NCBI GenBank assembly: GCA_902524215.1
Contig: CABZCK010000007.1
Location: forward strand, 1-61,424
From: an uncultured SAR116 cluster alpha proteobacterium
GTDB lineage: Bacteria > Pseudomonadota > Alphaproteobacteria > Puniceispirillales > Marisalimonadaceae
DNA length: 61,424 nt
Direction of reading: 5' to 3'
The translations under genes and the position numbers were made by a program. Shown here piece after piece: positions 1 to 8,938 of the stretch. How positions within the stretch are numbered: the stretch's first letter is position 1; each line of letters begins with the position of its first letter. The notes under the pieces were generated by a model, which did no database searches, had not been told where the DNA came from, and saw nothing but the letters and a program-made list of their open reading frames with translations.

Positions 1-239
1 CAATTAATTTTGTTTTGGAAAAAGAAAATGAAAAAGTTGAAATTTTTTCAGATATTAAAGTTATTCTTGATACAATGGATCATGAAGAAAGAATAAAAGT
101 TGTTGAAATGCTCTGGGGAGTAGTATTAGCTGACGGAAACATAGACGATTATGAATCAAATCTAATGAGAAAAATATCCAGCTTACTTCATGTTTCAAGC
201 TTTGAAACAGCAGAAGCTAAAAAACGTGCTATGAATTAA
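1..239 (+). CDS. TerB-family protein, 5'-truncated by window edge
   Basis: This is the C-terminal part of a small TerB-like helical protein. The frame is open to base 1 with no stop, so the start lies outside the window; the TTG at 15 is only the first possible start codon inside it. The stretch reading [19 protein letters not shown] followed by [11 protein letters not shown] matches the alphaproteobacterial TerB family, in which an acidic DG.IDDYE helix region is typical. The family is named for tellurite resistance, but its cellular role in these bacteria is not established. It ends 4 nt before the isovaleryl-CoA dehydrogenase start, so it may be co-transcribed with the leucine genes. Confidence 0.75.
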   Translation, partial: INFVLEKENEKVEIFSDIKVILDTMDHEERIKVVEMLWGVVLADGNIDDYESNLMRKISSLLHVSSFETAEAKKRAMN

Positions 240-243
240 AATT

Positions 244-1407
244 ATGTATGAAAAAACTCTTAACTTTGGATTTGACCAAGATATAAATCAATTAAAAGAT
301 ACTGTATATAAATTTGCTCAAAATGAAATTGCTCCTTTAGCAAAAAAAGTTGATGAAAATAATAAGTTTCCAAATTTTTTATGGGAAAAATTTGGTAAGT
401 TAGGATTATTAGGCATCACAGCTGATGAAGATTATGGAGGCACTGGATTAAACTATTTATCACATTGTATCGTTATGGAAGAAATTAGTCGAGCAAGTGC
501 TTCAATAGGATTATCTTATGGAGCATTTTCAAATCTATGTGTGAATCAAATTAATAGAAATGGAAATCACGAGCAAAAAAATAAGTATTTACCAGAGTTA
601 TGCTCTGGAAAAAAAATAGGTGCTTTGGCAATGAGTGAACCAAGCTCTGGTTCTGATGTTGTTTCAATGTCTTTACATGCTGAAAAACAAGGTAATAAAA
701 CATATCTATTGAATGGAACTAAAATGTGGATAACAAACGGTCCAGATGCTGATATTCTAATAATATATGCTAAAACAGATCCTACCGCAGGTTCAAAGGG
801 AATAACCGCATTTATAGTTGAAAAGGAAATGATTGGATTTTCTGTAGGGAAAAAAATTGATAAACTTGGAATGCGTGGCTCAAATACATCTGAATTAATA
901 TTTGATAATTGTGAAGTACCTGAAGACAATATTTTAGGAAATCCTGGAGATGGCGCATCAATACTAATGAGTGGTTTAGACTTTGAAAGAGTCGTATTGG
1001 CTGCAGGCCCTTTGGGTATAATGGCATCAGCACTTGATACTGTAATTCCCTATACACGAGAAAGAAAACAATTTGGAAAATCAATTGGCCAATTTCAATT
1101 AATCCAAGGTAAAGTTGCAGATATGTATACTACACTAAATGCTTGTAGATCGTATGTTTATGCAGTCGCTTCTGCTTGTGATAGAGGTGAAACAACAAGA
1201 AAAGATGCTGCAGGTTGTATTTTGTATGCCGCCGAAAAAGCTACAACTATTACTTTAGATGCTATTCAAATTTTAGGCGGTAATGGCTATACAAAAGATT
1301 ATCCAGTTGAAAGATTGTTAAGAGATGCAAAATTATATGAAATAGGTGCAGGAACTTCTGAAATTAGAAGAATGCTAATAGGAAGAGAGATATCAGAGGG
1401 AAATTAA
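244..1407 (+). CDS. liuA: Isovaleryl-CoA dehydrogenase
   Basis: FAD-dependent oxidation of isovaleryl-CoA to 3-methylcrotonyl-CoA in leucine degradation, cytosolic, passing electrons to ETF. The protein is 387 residues, the usual length. [12 protein letters not shown] (131-142) and [17 protein letters not shown] are characteristic of the IVD branch. The likely catalytic base is Glu248 in [17 protein letters not shown], the position used by IVD. The usual C-terminal acyl-CoA dehydrogenase Glu position is Ala369 here, as expected for this branch. The ATG at 244 gives a full-length N terminus. The next gene begins 2 nt after the stop and encodes the next pathway enzyme. Assignment is by motif reading only. 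Confidence 0.92.
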   Translation: MYEKTLNFGFDQDINQLKDTVYKFAQNEIAPLAKKVDENNKFPNFLWEKFGKLGLLGITADEDYGGTGLNYLSHCIVMEEISRASASIGLSYGAFSNLCVNQINRNGNHEQKNKYLPELCSGKKIGALAMSEPSSGSDVVSMSLHAEKQGNKTYLLNGTKMWITNGPDADILIIYAKTDPTAGSKGITAFIVEKEMIGFSVGKKIDKLGMRGSNTSELIFDNCEVPEDNILGNPGDGASILMSGLDFERVVLAAGPLGIMASALDTVIPYTRERKQFGKSIGQFQLIQGKVADMYTTLNACRSYVYAVASACDRGETTRKDAAGCILYAAEKATTITLDAIQILGGNGYTKDYPVERLLRDAKLYEIGAGTSEIRRMLIGREISEGN

Positions 1408-1408
1408 T

Positions 1409-3010
1409 ATGAGCATCTTAAAATCTAATTTATCATTTACTAATGATAATTTTATAAAAAATAAAAATGATATGCTCTTGAAGATTGATGAAATCAAAAA
1501 GGTGAAAGATTTTGCCTTTAAAGGTGGTGTTAAAAAGTTCAATAAAAAAACTTCCAAAGAAAAAAAATTGCTTCCTAGAATGCGAATTACTCAGTTAATT
1601 GACAAAAACTCTACTTTTTTAGAATTAGGATCAGTAGCTGGACATGACCTTTACAACAACGAATGTCCTGGAGGTGGCATTATAACAGGCATTGGAAAAA
1701 TTCATGACTTGAATGTGATGATAATTTGTAATGATTACACAGTAAAAGGGGGTACATATTACCCTATTACTGTGAAAAAACATTTAAGAGCTCAAGAGAT
1801 TGCAATGCAAAATAACTTACCTTGTATATATCTAGTTGATTCTGGGGGAGCAAATCTTCCAAATCAAGACGAAGTGTTTCCGGATAGAGATCATTTTGGA
1901 AGAATTTTTTATAATCAATCAAAAATGTCTTCTAATAATATAATGCAAGTGGCAGTTGTTATGGGAAGTTGTACAGCAGGTGGAGCTTATGTCCCAGCAA
2001 TGTCTGATGAAACTATAATTGTAAAAAATCAAGGAACTATTTTTTTAGCAGGACCACCTCTAGTAAAAGCAGCAATTGGCGAAAAAATATCAGCAGAGGA
2101 TTTAGGAGGTGGTAAAGTTCATACAGAAATTTCAGGTGTTGCTGACTATCTTGCCGATGATGATTATCATGCTTTAGAATTAACTCGCCAATGCATTAAA
2201 AATGCTAATATTACTCAAAAAAAATTTGATAAAAAAACGAAGTTACCATTATATGATAATGAAGAACTGATAGGAATTGTCCCAAGTGATCTGAAAAAAC
2301 CATTTGATATAAGTGAAATTATAATGAGGATAATTGATGATTCTGATTTAGATGAATTTAAACCAAATTATGGAAAAACTCTTATAACAGGTTTTGCAAA
2401 AATAAACGATATCAGTTGCGGAATAATAGCCAACAATGGCGTTTTATTTTCTGAGAGTGCACAAAAAGGAACTCATTTTATTCAACTTTGTAGTAAGAGA
2501 AAAATACCTATTATATTTTTTCAAAATATTACTGGTTTTATGGTTGGAAAACAAGCTGAGCATACTGGAATTGCTAAGAATGGCGCTAAATTAATTAATG
2601 CTGTTTCAAATTCAAATTCTCCCAAAATAACAGTCATCGTAGGTGGCAGTTTTGGAGCTGGTAATTATGGTATGTGTGGAAGAGCGTTTCAGCCTAATTT
2701 TTTATGGATTTGGCCAAGTTCAAAAATATCAGTCATGGGTGGAGAGCAAGCTGCAAATGTTTTACTTCAGCTTAAAAAAATAAATGTTAAGAAGAAGAAC
2801 GAAGAATGGAACGAGAAGATAGAAAAAGAATTTTTTTCTAAATTGGTCAAACAATTTGATTATCAATCAAATCCACTTTATTCATCTTCCAGATTGTGGG
2901 ATGATGGTATTATAGATCCAAGAGATACAAGAAATATTCTTTCAATGTGTCTGCAAATAAGTTTAAACTCAAAAATTAAAAAAACAAAATTTGGTCTTTT
3001 TAGAATGTAG
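1409..3010 (+). CDS. liuB: Methylcrotonyl-CoA carboxylase, carboxyltransferase (beta) subunit
   Basis: Transfers the carboxyl group from carboxybiotin to 3-methylcrotonyl-CoA, giving 3-methylglutaconyl-CoA (leucine degradation). The 533 residues fit the family. DSGGANLP (144-151) followed by [16 protein letters not shown] is the hallmark of MCC-beta rather than propionyl-CoA carboxylase. [16 protein letters not shown] (186-201), AGPPLVKAA and the C-terminal [11 protein letters not shown] are also conserved. It directly follows isovaleryl-CoA dehydrogenase. The partner biotin carboxylase/biotin carrier subunit (MccA/LiuD), normally adjacent, is absent from the window, so the complex must rely on a subunit encoded elsewhere. 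Confidence 0.92.
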   Translation: MSILKSNLSFTNDNFIKNKNDMLLKIDEIKKVKDFAFKGGVKKFNKKTSKEKKLLPRMRITQLIDKNSTFLELGSVAGHDLYNNECPGGGIITGIGKIHDLNVMIICNDYTVKGGTYYPITVKKHLRAQEIAMQNNLPCIYLVDSGGANLPNQDEVFPDRDHFGRIFYNQSKMSSNNIMQVAVVMGSCTAGGAYVPAMSDETIIVKNQGTIFLAGPPLVKAAIGEKISAEDLGGGKVHTEISGVADYLADDDYHALELTRQCIKNANITQKKFDKKTKLPLYDNEELIGIVPSDLKKPFDISEIIMRIIDDSDLDEFKPNYGKTLITGFAKINDISCGIIANNGVLFSESAQKGTHFIQLCSKRKIPIIFFQNITGFMVGKQAEHTGIAKNGAKLINAVSNSNSPKITVIVGGSFGAGNYGMCGRAFQPNFLWIWPSSKISVMGGEQAANVLLQLKKINVKKKNEEWNEKIEKEFFSKLVKQFDYQSNPLYSSSRLWDDGIIDPRDTRNILSMCLQISLNSKIKKTKFGLFRM

Positions 3011-3017
3011 AATTTTT

Positions 3018-3803
3018 ATGAATTTCAAGAAGATTATAGTTACAAAAATTAATAATATTGCTACTGAAATTAGGTTAAACGATCCAGATGTTCATAATGC
3101 ACTTACAATAGATATCATAAACGAATTAAGCCTTTGTATTGACGAGTTATCTAGAGATAAATCATCTCTTATTTTAATTTCAGCAAATGGAAAAAGTTTT
3201 TGTGCTGGAGGTGATTTATCCTGGATGAAAAAACAACTATCTGCACCAAGAAAAAATAGAATTAGAGAAGCATCTAAACTTGCTGACTTACTTCTAAAAC
3301 TCTACAATTGTCCTAAAACTATTATTGGTAAAATAGAAGGTAATGCCTTTGGTGGTGGTATTGGAATTATGTCAATATGTGATTTTGTTTTTTCAATAAA
3401 AGACATTAAGATGGCATTAACAGAAGCAAAACTTGGTCTTATACCAGCAACAATAAGTCCATACGTAGTTAAGAAAATTGGTGAAAAAAATGCAATCCAT
3501 TTATTTACATCTGCTAAAATTTTTAGACCTGAAGATGGAGTTAAATTTGGGTTAGTTGATTTTATATACGAAGAAAATGAAATTAATTCTAAAATATCTG
3601 AATTTATAGATAATTTTAAAAATTCAGCTCCTAATTCAATATTAGAATCAAAAAAATTAGTAAGAGATTTATCTTATTCTATAGATCAAAATATTGTAAA
3701 TCTAACCATTAACAGATTGGCTGATATTTGGGATACTAAAGAAGCTAAAGAGGGTATAAACGCTTTTTTTAATAAGAAAAAACCTAATTGGATTAAGGAG
3801 TGA
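3018..3803 (+). CDS. liuC: Enoyl-CoA hydratase family, probable methylglutaconyl-CoA hydratase
   Basis: Crotonase-fold protein of 261 residues, probably hydrating 3-methylglutaconyl-CoA to HMG-CoA. The oxyanion-hole elements are FCAGGDLSWM (61-70) and FGGGIG (111-116). The acidic residue Glu136 in LTEAKLGLIPATISPYV is kept, while the other canonical crotonase Glu position is Gly116. This pattern, with the LIPATISPYV tail, is what I expect of bacterial LiuC-type hydratases. I chose the ATG at 3018; the frame extends to a TTG at 2991, but that would add nine residues inside the liuB gene without family support. It lies 7 nt after liuB in a leucine-catabolic order. The precise substrate is inferred from context. 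Confidence 0.8.
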   Translation: MNFKKIIVTKINNIATEIRLNDPDVHNALTIDIINELSLCIDELSRDKSSLILISANGKSFCAGGDLSWMKKQLSAPRKNRIREASKLADLLLKLYNCPKTIIGKIEGNAFGGGIGIMSICDFVFSIKDIKMALTEAKLGLIPATISPYVVKKIGEKNAIHLFTSAKIFRPEDGVKFGLVDFIYEENEINSKISEFIDNFKNSAPNSILESKKLVRDLSYSIDQNIVNLTINRLADIWDTKEAKEGINAFFNKKKPNWIKE

Positions 3804-3805
3804 TA

Positions 3806-4402
3806 ATGACTAAAATACCAAAACAGTTGGCAAAAAATAAAATCACAAGTTTAAATCTCAAAAATAAGAAAAAAAATAAAGATGATTTAAATGCTGAAAA
3901 TTATTTAAAAGTTGTTAAGGAAAAAATTGGATTTGTCCCAAATGTTTTAGCTGCATTTTCTAATTTTCCAAAACAGTTTGAAGGTTTTACCAAATTGTAT
4001 AATTCAATTATGCTAGGAGATTCTGGTTTAACAAAGTTAGAAAGAGAAATGATAGCAGTTACTGTTTCATCTTTAAATCACTGCTTTTACTGTATAGTTG
4101 CACATGGGTCAGCTGTAAGAGAATTATCTGGAGATCCTCAATTAGGAGAAAGATTAATTTCAAACCTAGAATCAACAAATTTAGCAAAAAAACACCAAGT
4201 AATGCTTAGGTATGTCAAAGAACTTACAAAAAACCCTTCTGACGTAAATAAAAAATCAAGGGATGAATTGAGTAAAAATGGTTTCTCTGACAGAGATATT
4301 TGGGACATAAGTTTAATTACTGGTTTTTTTAACATGACTAACAGACTAGCTATCGCTTCTGAAATGGAACCAAATGACATTTATCACTCATCTCATAGAT
4401 AA
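3806..4402 (+). CDS. AhpD-like carboxymuconolactone decarboxylase family protein (peroxidase-related)
   Basis: A 198-residue all-helical protein of the AhpD-like/CMD superfamily. The redox centre is visible as Cys93-x-x-Cys96 with His100 in NHCFYCIVAHG, preceded by an ERE motif (79-81). Family members act as thiol peroxidases or their reductants; the substrate here is unknown. The start is decided by AAGGAG (3795-3800), five bases before the ATG at 3806; an in-frame GTG at 3800 lies inside that Shine-Dalgarno and is rejected. The gene lies between the methylglutaconyl-CoA hydratase and a second acyl-CoA dehydrogenase, an unusual place for it, and might protect thiols or flavoenzymes from peroxide; that is inference. 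Confidence 0.8.
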   Translation: MTKIPKQLAKNKITSLNLKNKKKNKDDLNAENYLKVVKEKIGFVPNVLAAFSNFPKQFEGFTKLYNSIMLGDSGLTKLEREMIAVTVSSLNHCFYCIVAHGSAVRELSGDPQLGERLISNLESTNLAKKHQVMLRYVKELTKNPSDVNKKSRDELSKNGFSDRDIWDISLITGFFNMTNRLAIASEMEPNDIYHSSHR

Positions 4403-4407
4403 TTTTC

Positions 4408-5574
4408 ATGATATTTGAACTAACAGAAATACAAAAAAATATTGTTCAAGCGGCTAAAAAAATTTCATCAAAATTTGATGATAATTACTGGCTAGATTTA
4501 GATTTAAAGTCTGAATTCCCTTCAGAATTCTATAATGAAGTTGCCAAAAGTGGTTGGTTGGGCATGTGTATGCCTGAAGAATACGGAGGTGCTAATTTAG
4601 GTATTCAAGAGGCCGCTCTTTTTATGCAAAATATAGCTAGAAATGGTGGTGGAATGTCTGCTGCATCATCTATACATATTAATATTTTTGGACCACACCC
4701 TATTGTTGTTCATGGAACTCAAACTCAAAAAAAAGATTGGTTACCTAACTTAATTTCTGGATCTGATAAAACATGTTTTGGAGTGACGGAACCTGACGCC
4801 GGGTTAGATACTGGAAAAATAAAAACTACAGCAAGTAAAATTCAAGGTGGATATTTAATAAATGGACAAAAGATTTGGACCTCCACAGCAAAAATTGCAA
4901 ATAAGATTCTGCTTTTAGCAAGAACATCCGATTTGGGGGAAACAAAAAATAATATTGATGGATTAACTTTATTTTATACAGACTTTGATAGAACAAAAAT
5001 TGAAGTTAGAGAAATAAAAAAAATGGGAAGAGATTCTGTTGATAGTAATCAAATCTTTTTTGACAATTTAGAAATATCTGAAGAAGATCGTATTGGAGAA
5101 GAAGGTAAAGGTTTTAGATATATTTTAGATAGCTTAAACCCTGAAAGGATATTAATTGCAGCGGAAGCTTTAGGGATTGGGAAAGATGCTTTAGATAAAG
5201 CTGTCAAGTATGCTAATGAAAGAATTGTATTTGATAGACCAATTGGTAAAAATCAAAGTATTCAACATCCCTTAGCTGAATTATGGATAGAGCTTGAAGC
5301 TGCTGAATTATTAATATCGAAAGCTGCATATCAATATGATAAAGGACAAAATTCTGGAGGACTTGCAAATGCTGCTAAATACTACGCTGCAGAGGTAGCA
5401 TTTAAAACAGCAACACAAGCTGTTGTAACTCTGGGAGGTATGGGATATGCAAAAGAGTATCATGTTGAAAGATTATTAAGAGAATCCTTAATACCAAAAT
5501 TAGCACCAGTTAGTTCACAAATGATATTAAATTACATATCAGAAAAAATACTTCATTTGCCAAGATCATACTAA
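4408..5574 (+). CDS. Acyl-CoA dehydrogenase, substrate unknown
   Basis: A 388-residue flavoprotein of the acyl-CoA dehydrogenase fold: N-terminal helical domain, the FAD/substrate loop VTEPDAGLDTGKIKTTA (126-142), WTSTA (157-161) and a C-terminal helical domain with GGMGYAKEYHVERLLRES. Glu246 in SLNPERILIA sits where IVD-type enzymes keep their base. The usual C-terminal YEGT.xI motif is replaced by LAPVSSQMI, so the base at that position is missing. It starts 5 nt after the AhpD-like gene and precedes a CaiB/BaiF CoA-transferase, suggesting oxidation of an acyl-CoA made by that transferase. Electrons would go to ETF. The substrate cannot be read from sequence. Confidence 0.88.
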   Translation: MIFELTEIQKNIVQAAKKISSKFDDNYWLDLDLKSEFPSEFYNEVAKSGWLGMCMPEEYGGANLGIQEAALFMQNIARNGGGMSAASSIHINIFGPHPIVVHGTQTQKKDWLPNLISGSDKTCFGVTEPDAGLDTGKIKTTASKIQGGYLINGQKIWTSTAKIANKILLLARTSDLGETKNNIDGLTLFYTDFDRTKIEVREIKKMGRDSVDSNQIFFDNLEISEEDRIGEEGKGFRYILDSLNPERILIAAEALGIGKDALDKAVKYANERIVFDRPIGKNQSIQHPLAELWIELEAAELLISKAAYQYDKGQNSGGLANAAKYYAAEVAFKTATQAVVTLGGMGYAKEYHVERLLRESLIPKLAPVSSQMILNYISEKILHLPRSY

Positions 5575-5593
5575 TCAAAACATAGGAAATAAA

Positions 5594-6790
5594 ATGAAAC
5601 ATGCTTTAGAAAATTGTAAAATAATAGATCTAACTAGAGTTCTTGGAGGGCCTTACGCAACTCAAATTTTTGCTGATCATGGGGCTGATGTTATAAAAGT
5701 AGAAGCTCACATCGGTGACGAGGTGAGAGGATGGGGTCCACCATTTTCAAATGGAATGGCATCATATTTTATAAATGTAAATAGAAATAAAAGATCAATT
5801 GCAATTGATTTGTTATCAGATAAAGGAAAAGAAATATTAATTAAACTCCTGGAAGAAGCAGATGTTCTTATTGAAAATTTTAAAACAGGAACAATGGAAA
5901 AATGGGGTTTAGGATATGAAGAAGTTTTAAAAGAAAAGTTTCCAAAACTTATTCATTGTAGAATATCTGGTTTTGGTCAAGATGGTCCTCTAGGAGGAGC
6001 TCCTGGTTATGATGCTATTGTTCAAGCAATGACTGGAATGATGTCCATAAACGGAACACCAGAAAGTGGTAGTGTAAGAATGGGAGCGCCCTTCGTAGAT
6101 ATGGGTACTGGTTTATATTCTGCAATTGGAATTTTGATGGCTTTACAAGAAAGAAACATCTCCAATAAAGGCCAATATCTTGACATGACATTATATGACT
6201 CTTCTCTAGCTTTAATGCATCCTCACAATGCAAATTTTTTTCTGAGCAAAAAACCTGGAAAAGCAACAGGAAACTCTCATCCTAACATATCTCCATATGA
6301 CAAGTTCAATACAGCCACTAATGAAATTTTTATGGGAATAGGAAACGATGCTGGATTTGCAAGACTCTGTAAAGCACTCAATTTGGGTAACTTAATAGAC
6401 GATAATAGATTTAAAACTAATGCAGATAGAGTTAAAAACAGGTTAGAATTAACAGATTATTTACAAAATGCACTTAAGGATGTTGATGGAAACTCTTTCT
6501 CAGAAAAACTTTTAAATGCAGGTGTTCCAGCTGGTCCAGTCAGGAACATGGAAGAAGCTATCAATCATCCTCAGACAAAAGAAAGACAAATGGTTCTTCA
6601 TAAAGAGGAATATCAAGGTATAGCTTCTCCAATAAAGTTTAGCAGATCAAAATCAGTTGGCGTTAAAAATATACCACCTCAAATTGGTGAACATACAAAT
6701 GAAATTTTATTGGAGTTAAATTATACAAAAGGTGAAATAGAAAATTTAGTTAGTTCTAATGTAGTAAAATTGACACTATCAAGTGATTAA
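5594..6790 (+). CDS. CaiB/BaiF family (class III) CoA-transferase
   Basis: Moves CoA between carboxylic acids through an aspartyl-CoA anhydride. The 398 residues match the family, with the N-terminal VLGGPYATQIFADHGADVIKVE region and Asp169 in RMGAPFVDMGTG at the catalytic aspartate position known from formyl-CoA transferase. GFGQDGPL (126-133) and AGVPAGPVRN are conserved. A Shine-Dalgarno-like AGGAAAT precedes the ATG. It is the last gene of the plus-strand leucine-type operon, and its 3' end overlaps the convergent aroE-like gene by 12 nt. Donor and acceptor are unknown; pairing with the preceding acyl-CoA dehydrogenase suggests activation of an imported acid. Confidence 0.88.
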   Translation: MKHALENCKIIDLTRVLGGPYATQIFADHGADVIKVEAHIGDEVRGWGPPFSNGMASYFINVNRNKRSIAIDLLSDKGKEILIKLLEEADVLIENFKTGTMEKWGLGYEEVLKEKFPKLIHCRISGFGQDGPLGGAPGYDAIVQAMTGMMSINGTPESGSVRMGAPFVDMGTGLYSAIGILMALQERNISNKGQYLDMTLYDSSLALMHPHNANFFLSKKPGKATGNSHPNISPYDKFNTATNEIFMGIGNDAGFARLCKALNLGNLIDDNRFKTNADRVKNRLELTDYLQNALKDVDGNSFSEKLLNAGVPAGPVRNMEEAINHPQTKERQMVLHKEEYQGIASPIKFSRSKSVGVKNIPPQIGEHTNEILLELNYTKGEIENLVSSNVVKLTLSSD

Positions 6791-7630
6791 CTTTTTAAAA
6801 TAGTACTCTCTTATATCGTTATAATTACTCATGATTTTTTTTCTTAATTTTTCCTGTTTTGTGAAAATTATAAATGACTCTATTCCTTGGAATAAAAAAA
6901 GATCAATGCCAGTAATTATTTTTGCCCCATTATTCTCTGAATTTTTTAAAAAAGTTGTCATAGCAGGCGTATAAACTACATCAAAAGACCATTGATTACT
7001 ATTTAATTTCAACCCATCAAATGGGTTTCCAGGAGTGTTAATATGACCCTGCTCAGAGCAATTTAAAAATCCATCAAATTCATGCTGACTTTCTATCAAC
7101 TCATCTAACTTTATTGAATATACCTGTTCGTTTTGTTTTTTTAAATCCTCTATTAATTTTTCTAATTTAATGTGATCTTTTTCGATTATGTTAAGTTCTT
7201 TAACTCCTAATTTTAATAAAGCAAAACAAACTGATTTTCCAACTCCACCACCTCCTAAAATAACTAATTTTGAAGGTTCTTTATTGAAATTAAATTTATA
7301 AGTATTTAGAAAACCAGTGAAATCTGTATTATGTGCAGTCATACATTCATTGATTAAAATAAGATTAGTTGATTTTACTAACTTTGTTTCTTTACTTAAT
7401 TTAATTGAATGCTCTAATGCTAGTTCTTTAAAAGGGTGGGTAACATTAATCCCAGAAATATTCTTTTCTTTTATTTGGCTTAAAAATTTTTTGAAATTAA
7501 AATTTGTTTTTGAAGCTTGATCAAAAAGTTCGTACTTAACATCACACCCAAATTCATTTCCTAATTTTGTTATAAGATTAGGCATTTCAGATTTTGATAT
7601 ATTATTTCCTAACAAACCTAATTTAATCAT
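6779..7630 (-). CDS. aroE: Shikimate/quinate dehydrogenase family protein (AroE-like)
   Basis: A 283-residue shikimate dehydrogenase-family oxidoreductase, reducing 3-dehydroshikimate or oxidising quinate/shikimate. Lys68 in GINVTHPFKE is the catalytic lysine and Asp103 in NTDFTGF its partner. The substrate serines lie in ISKSEMP (11-17) and the Rossmann glycine loop is GGGGVGKS (126-133). After the second strand the sequence reads IIEKDHIKLEKL; the NRT motif that binds the NADP phosphate in classical AroE is absent, so NAD use and a quinate/shikimate dehydrogenase role are possible. I start at the ATG ending at 7630; a TTG three codons upstream is less likely. It overlaps the convergent CoA-transferase gene by 12 nt. 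No other aro gene is nearby. Confidence 0.75.
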   Translation of the reverse strand: MIKLGLLGNNISKSEMPNLITKLGNEFGCDVKYELFDQASKTNFNFKKFLSQIKEKNISGINVTHPFKELALEHSIKLSKETKLVKSTNLILINECMTAHNTDFTGFLNTYKFNFNKEPSKLVILGGGGVGKSVCFALLKLGVKELNIIEKDHIKLEKLIEDLKKQNEQVYSIKLDELIESQHEFDGFLNCSEQGHINTPGNPFDGLKLNSNQWSFDVVYTPAMTTFLKNSENNGAKIITGIDLFLFQGIESFIIFTKQEKLRKKIMSNYNDIREYYFKKLIT

Positions 7631-7639
7631 AATTAACAA

Positions 7640-7867
7640 TTACATTGGAGATATGCTATGTTCTTTTTTTATTGCCATTGCTGATGAAAATGAAGAAACG
7701 CAGTACGGAACACAAAAGGTGATAATTATTTTTATCCAATTGTTAGCAGTCATTTCACCCTTAATAAGATGATCTCCGTGATTAATCCCGGCTAAAATAA
7801 TGCCGACAATTAAGGCAATTTTAAAAGCCCTAAATGCAACATCTTTTCTTACAAATAATTCTACCAT
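7640..7867 (-). CDS. nrtS: NrtS-like small membrane protein (nitrate/nitrite transporter NrtS family)
   Basis: A 75-residue protein with two predicted membrane helices, roughly residues 14-29 and 44-61. The pattern KIALIVGIILAGINHGDHL followed by a stretch ending TFCVPYCVSSFSSA strongly resembles the NrtS family, small proteins implicated in nitrate/nitrite transport. The start at 7867 is preferred because GAGGA lies five bases upstream; a start at 7903 would add a 12-residue hydrophilic tail. A TATAGT hexamer on the minus strand (7892-7897) could be a -10 box, with no good -35. The gene ends just upstream of the aroE-like gene and may share its transcript. Nitrate transport in this organism is not otherwise supported by the window. 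Confidence 0.6.
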   Translation of the reverse strand: MVELFVRKDVAFRAFKIALIVGIILAGINHGDHLIKGEMTANNWIKIIITFCVPYCVSSFSSAMAIKKEHSISPM

Positions 7868-7934
7868 AATGTCCTCAATTTTTGTAACCTTACTATAGAT
7901 CATAATATTTAAAAATAAAGTGTAAGGTAAATGT

Positions 7935-8243
7935 ATGTTAGTAAAAATATTTGTTAGAACATTTTCAAGTAATGAAGACTGTGAACTTTTTGAGTCTATG
8001 CTAGAAACAAAATGGCCATCTCTACTTCAAACTGTTAAAGGTGTAAGGTTTAGATCCTTAAAAAACCCAAATACACCTAACGTAAGTGTAGTTATTTGGG
8101 AATTTCCAGACAAAGAAATTATGAAAAATATCGAAAAACTTATTCAAGAAAACATTCAAAAGTATGTAAAAACTCTAACACCCAAAACTATTGAATTTAC
8201 TGGAGTTGTTACTCAAGATCTTGGGGACTTATCATTTAATTAG
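7935..8243 (+). CDS. Hypothetical protein, possible dimeric alpha/beta-barrel (ABM-like)
   Basis: A 102-residue soluble protein that I do not recognise. The order of predicted elements is an N-terminal strand (LVKIFVRTF), a helix around residues 11-30, strands GVRFRSLK and SVVIWEFP, a long helix around 60-80, and a final strand. This resembles the ferredoxin-like ABM/EthD fold, but no catalytic signature is visible. TAAGGTAA just upstream of the ATG is a weak ribosome site. It is a single plus-strand gene, divergent from nrtS and ending 5 nt before the convergent livF stop. No function is assigned. Confidence 0.55.
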   Translation: MLVKIFVRTFSSNEDCELFESMLETKWPSLLQTVKGVRFRSLKNPNTPNVSVVIWEFPDKEIMKNIEKLIQENIQKYVKTLTPKTIEFTGVVTQDLGDLSFN

Positions 8244-8248
8244 AAAAT

Positions 8249-8938
8249 TTAGACAGATAAATATTTTTTAATAATCTGGTCAGTTAATAAAGAAGGTTTT
8301 CCATTCCACGCATTTTCTCCTCTCTCAAGAATGTATAACTTGTCTGCAAATTTTTTTATTTTATTCAAGTATTTATCTACTAAAATTATTGAAACATCCT
8401 TTTTTTTAATTTGAGAAATAATTGTCCATATCTCATTTCTTATATTTGGCGACAAACCTTCAGTAGCTTCATCTAAAATTAATAACTTTGGATTAGTCAT
8501 AAGTGTTCTAGCAATAGCTAACATTTGCTGTTCACCACCGGACAATGAATTTGACATTTGTGTTAAACGTTCCGATAACCGTGGAAAAATTTGTTTAATT
8601 TTATTCAAATCCCAATAACCTTTTCTTGAAGCAACAATCAAGTTTTCTTCGACAGTAAGGTTTGAAAAAATTCTTCTGCCTTCAGGCACTAAACCAATAC
8701 CTAATTTAGAAATTTCATAACTTGGTAAATTTGAAATGAAATTTTTGTTAAAAAATATATTACCAGAAATTTTTTCGATTATTCCACAAACTGAATGAAG
8801 AGTAGTAGTTTTTCCCATTCCGTTTCTTCCAAGTAAAGCAACTATTTCTCCATCATTGATTTCAATATCTACTTCTTTTAATACACGGGAATCACCATAC
8901 CAAGCACTTAATTTTTCGATTTTAAGAAGCGTAGTCAA
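8249..8938 (-). CDS. livF: Branched-chain-type ABC transporter ATP-binding protein LivF
   Basis: ATPase subunit of a hydrophobic/amide-type (HAAT) ABC importer. Walker A is GRNGMGKT (37-44), the signature is LSGGEQQ (131-137) and Walker B is LLILDEATEG. The length of 229 residues and the short C terminus are normal for LivF. Translation begins at a TTG (8936-8938) that overlaps the livG stop as TTGA. No usable ATG lies between it and the Walker A motif, so the TTG and translational coupling are well supported. It is the last gene of the five-gene minus-strand operon, SBP-livH-livM-livG-livF. Substrate unknown. Confidence 0.92.
   Translation of the reverse strand: MTTLLKIEKLSAWYGDSRVLKEVDIEINDGEIVALLGRNGMGKTTTLHSVCGIIEKISGNIFFNKNFISNLPSYEISKLGIGLVPEGRRIFSNLTVEENLIVASRKGYWDLNKIKQIFPRLSERLTQMSNSLSGGEQQMLAIARTLMTNPKLLILDEATEGLSPNIRNEIWTIISQIKKKDVSIILVDKYLNKIKKFADKLYILERGENAWNGKPSLLTDQIIKKYLSV

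Noticed and set aside
567..1084. Minus-strand frames inside isovaleryl-CoA dehydrogenase
   Set aside because: They lie wholly within a well-supported gene and have no recognisable family features.
2991..3017. TTG start giving a longer enoyl-CoA hydratase
   Set aside because: The extension lies inside liuB in another frame and has no match to the usual N terminus; the ATG at 3018 fits.
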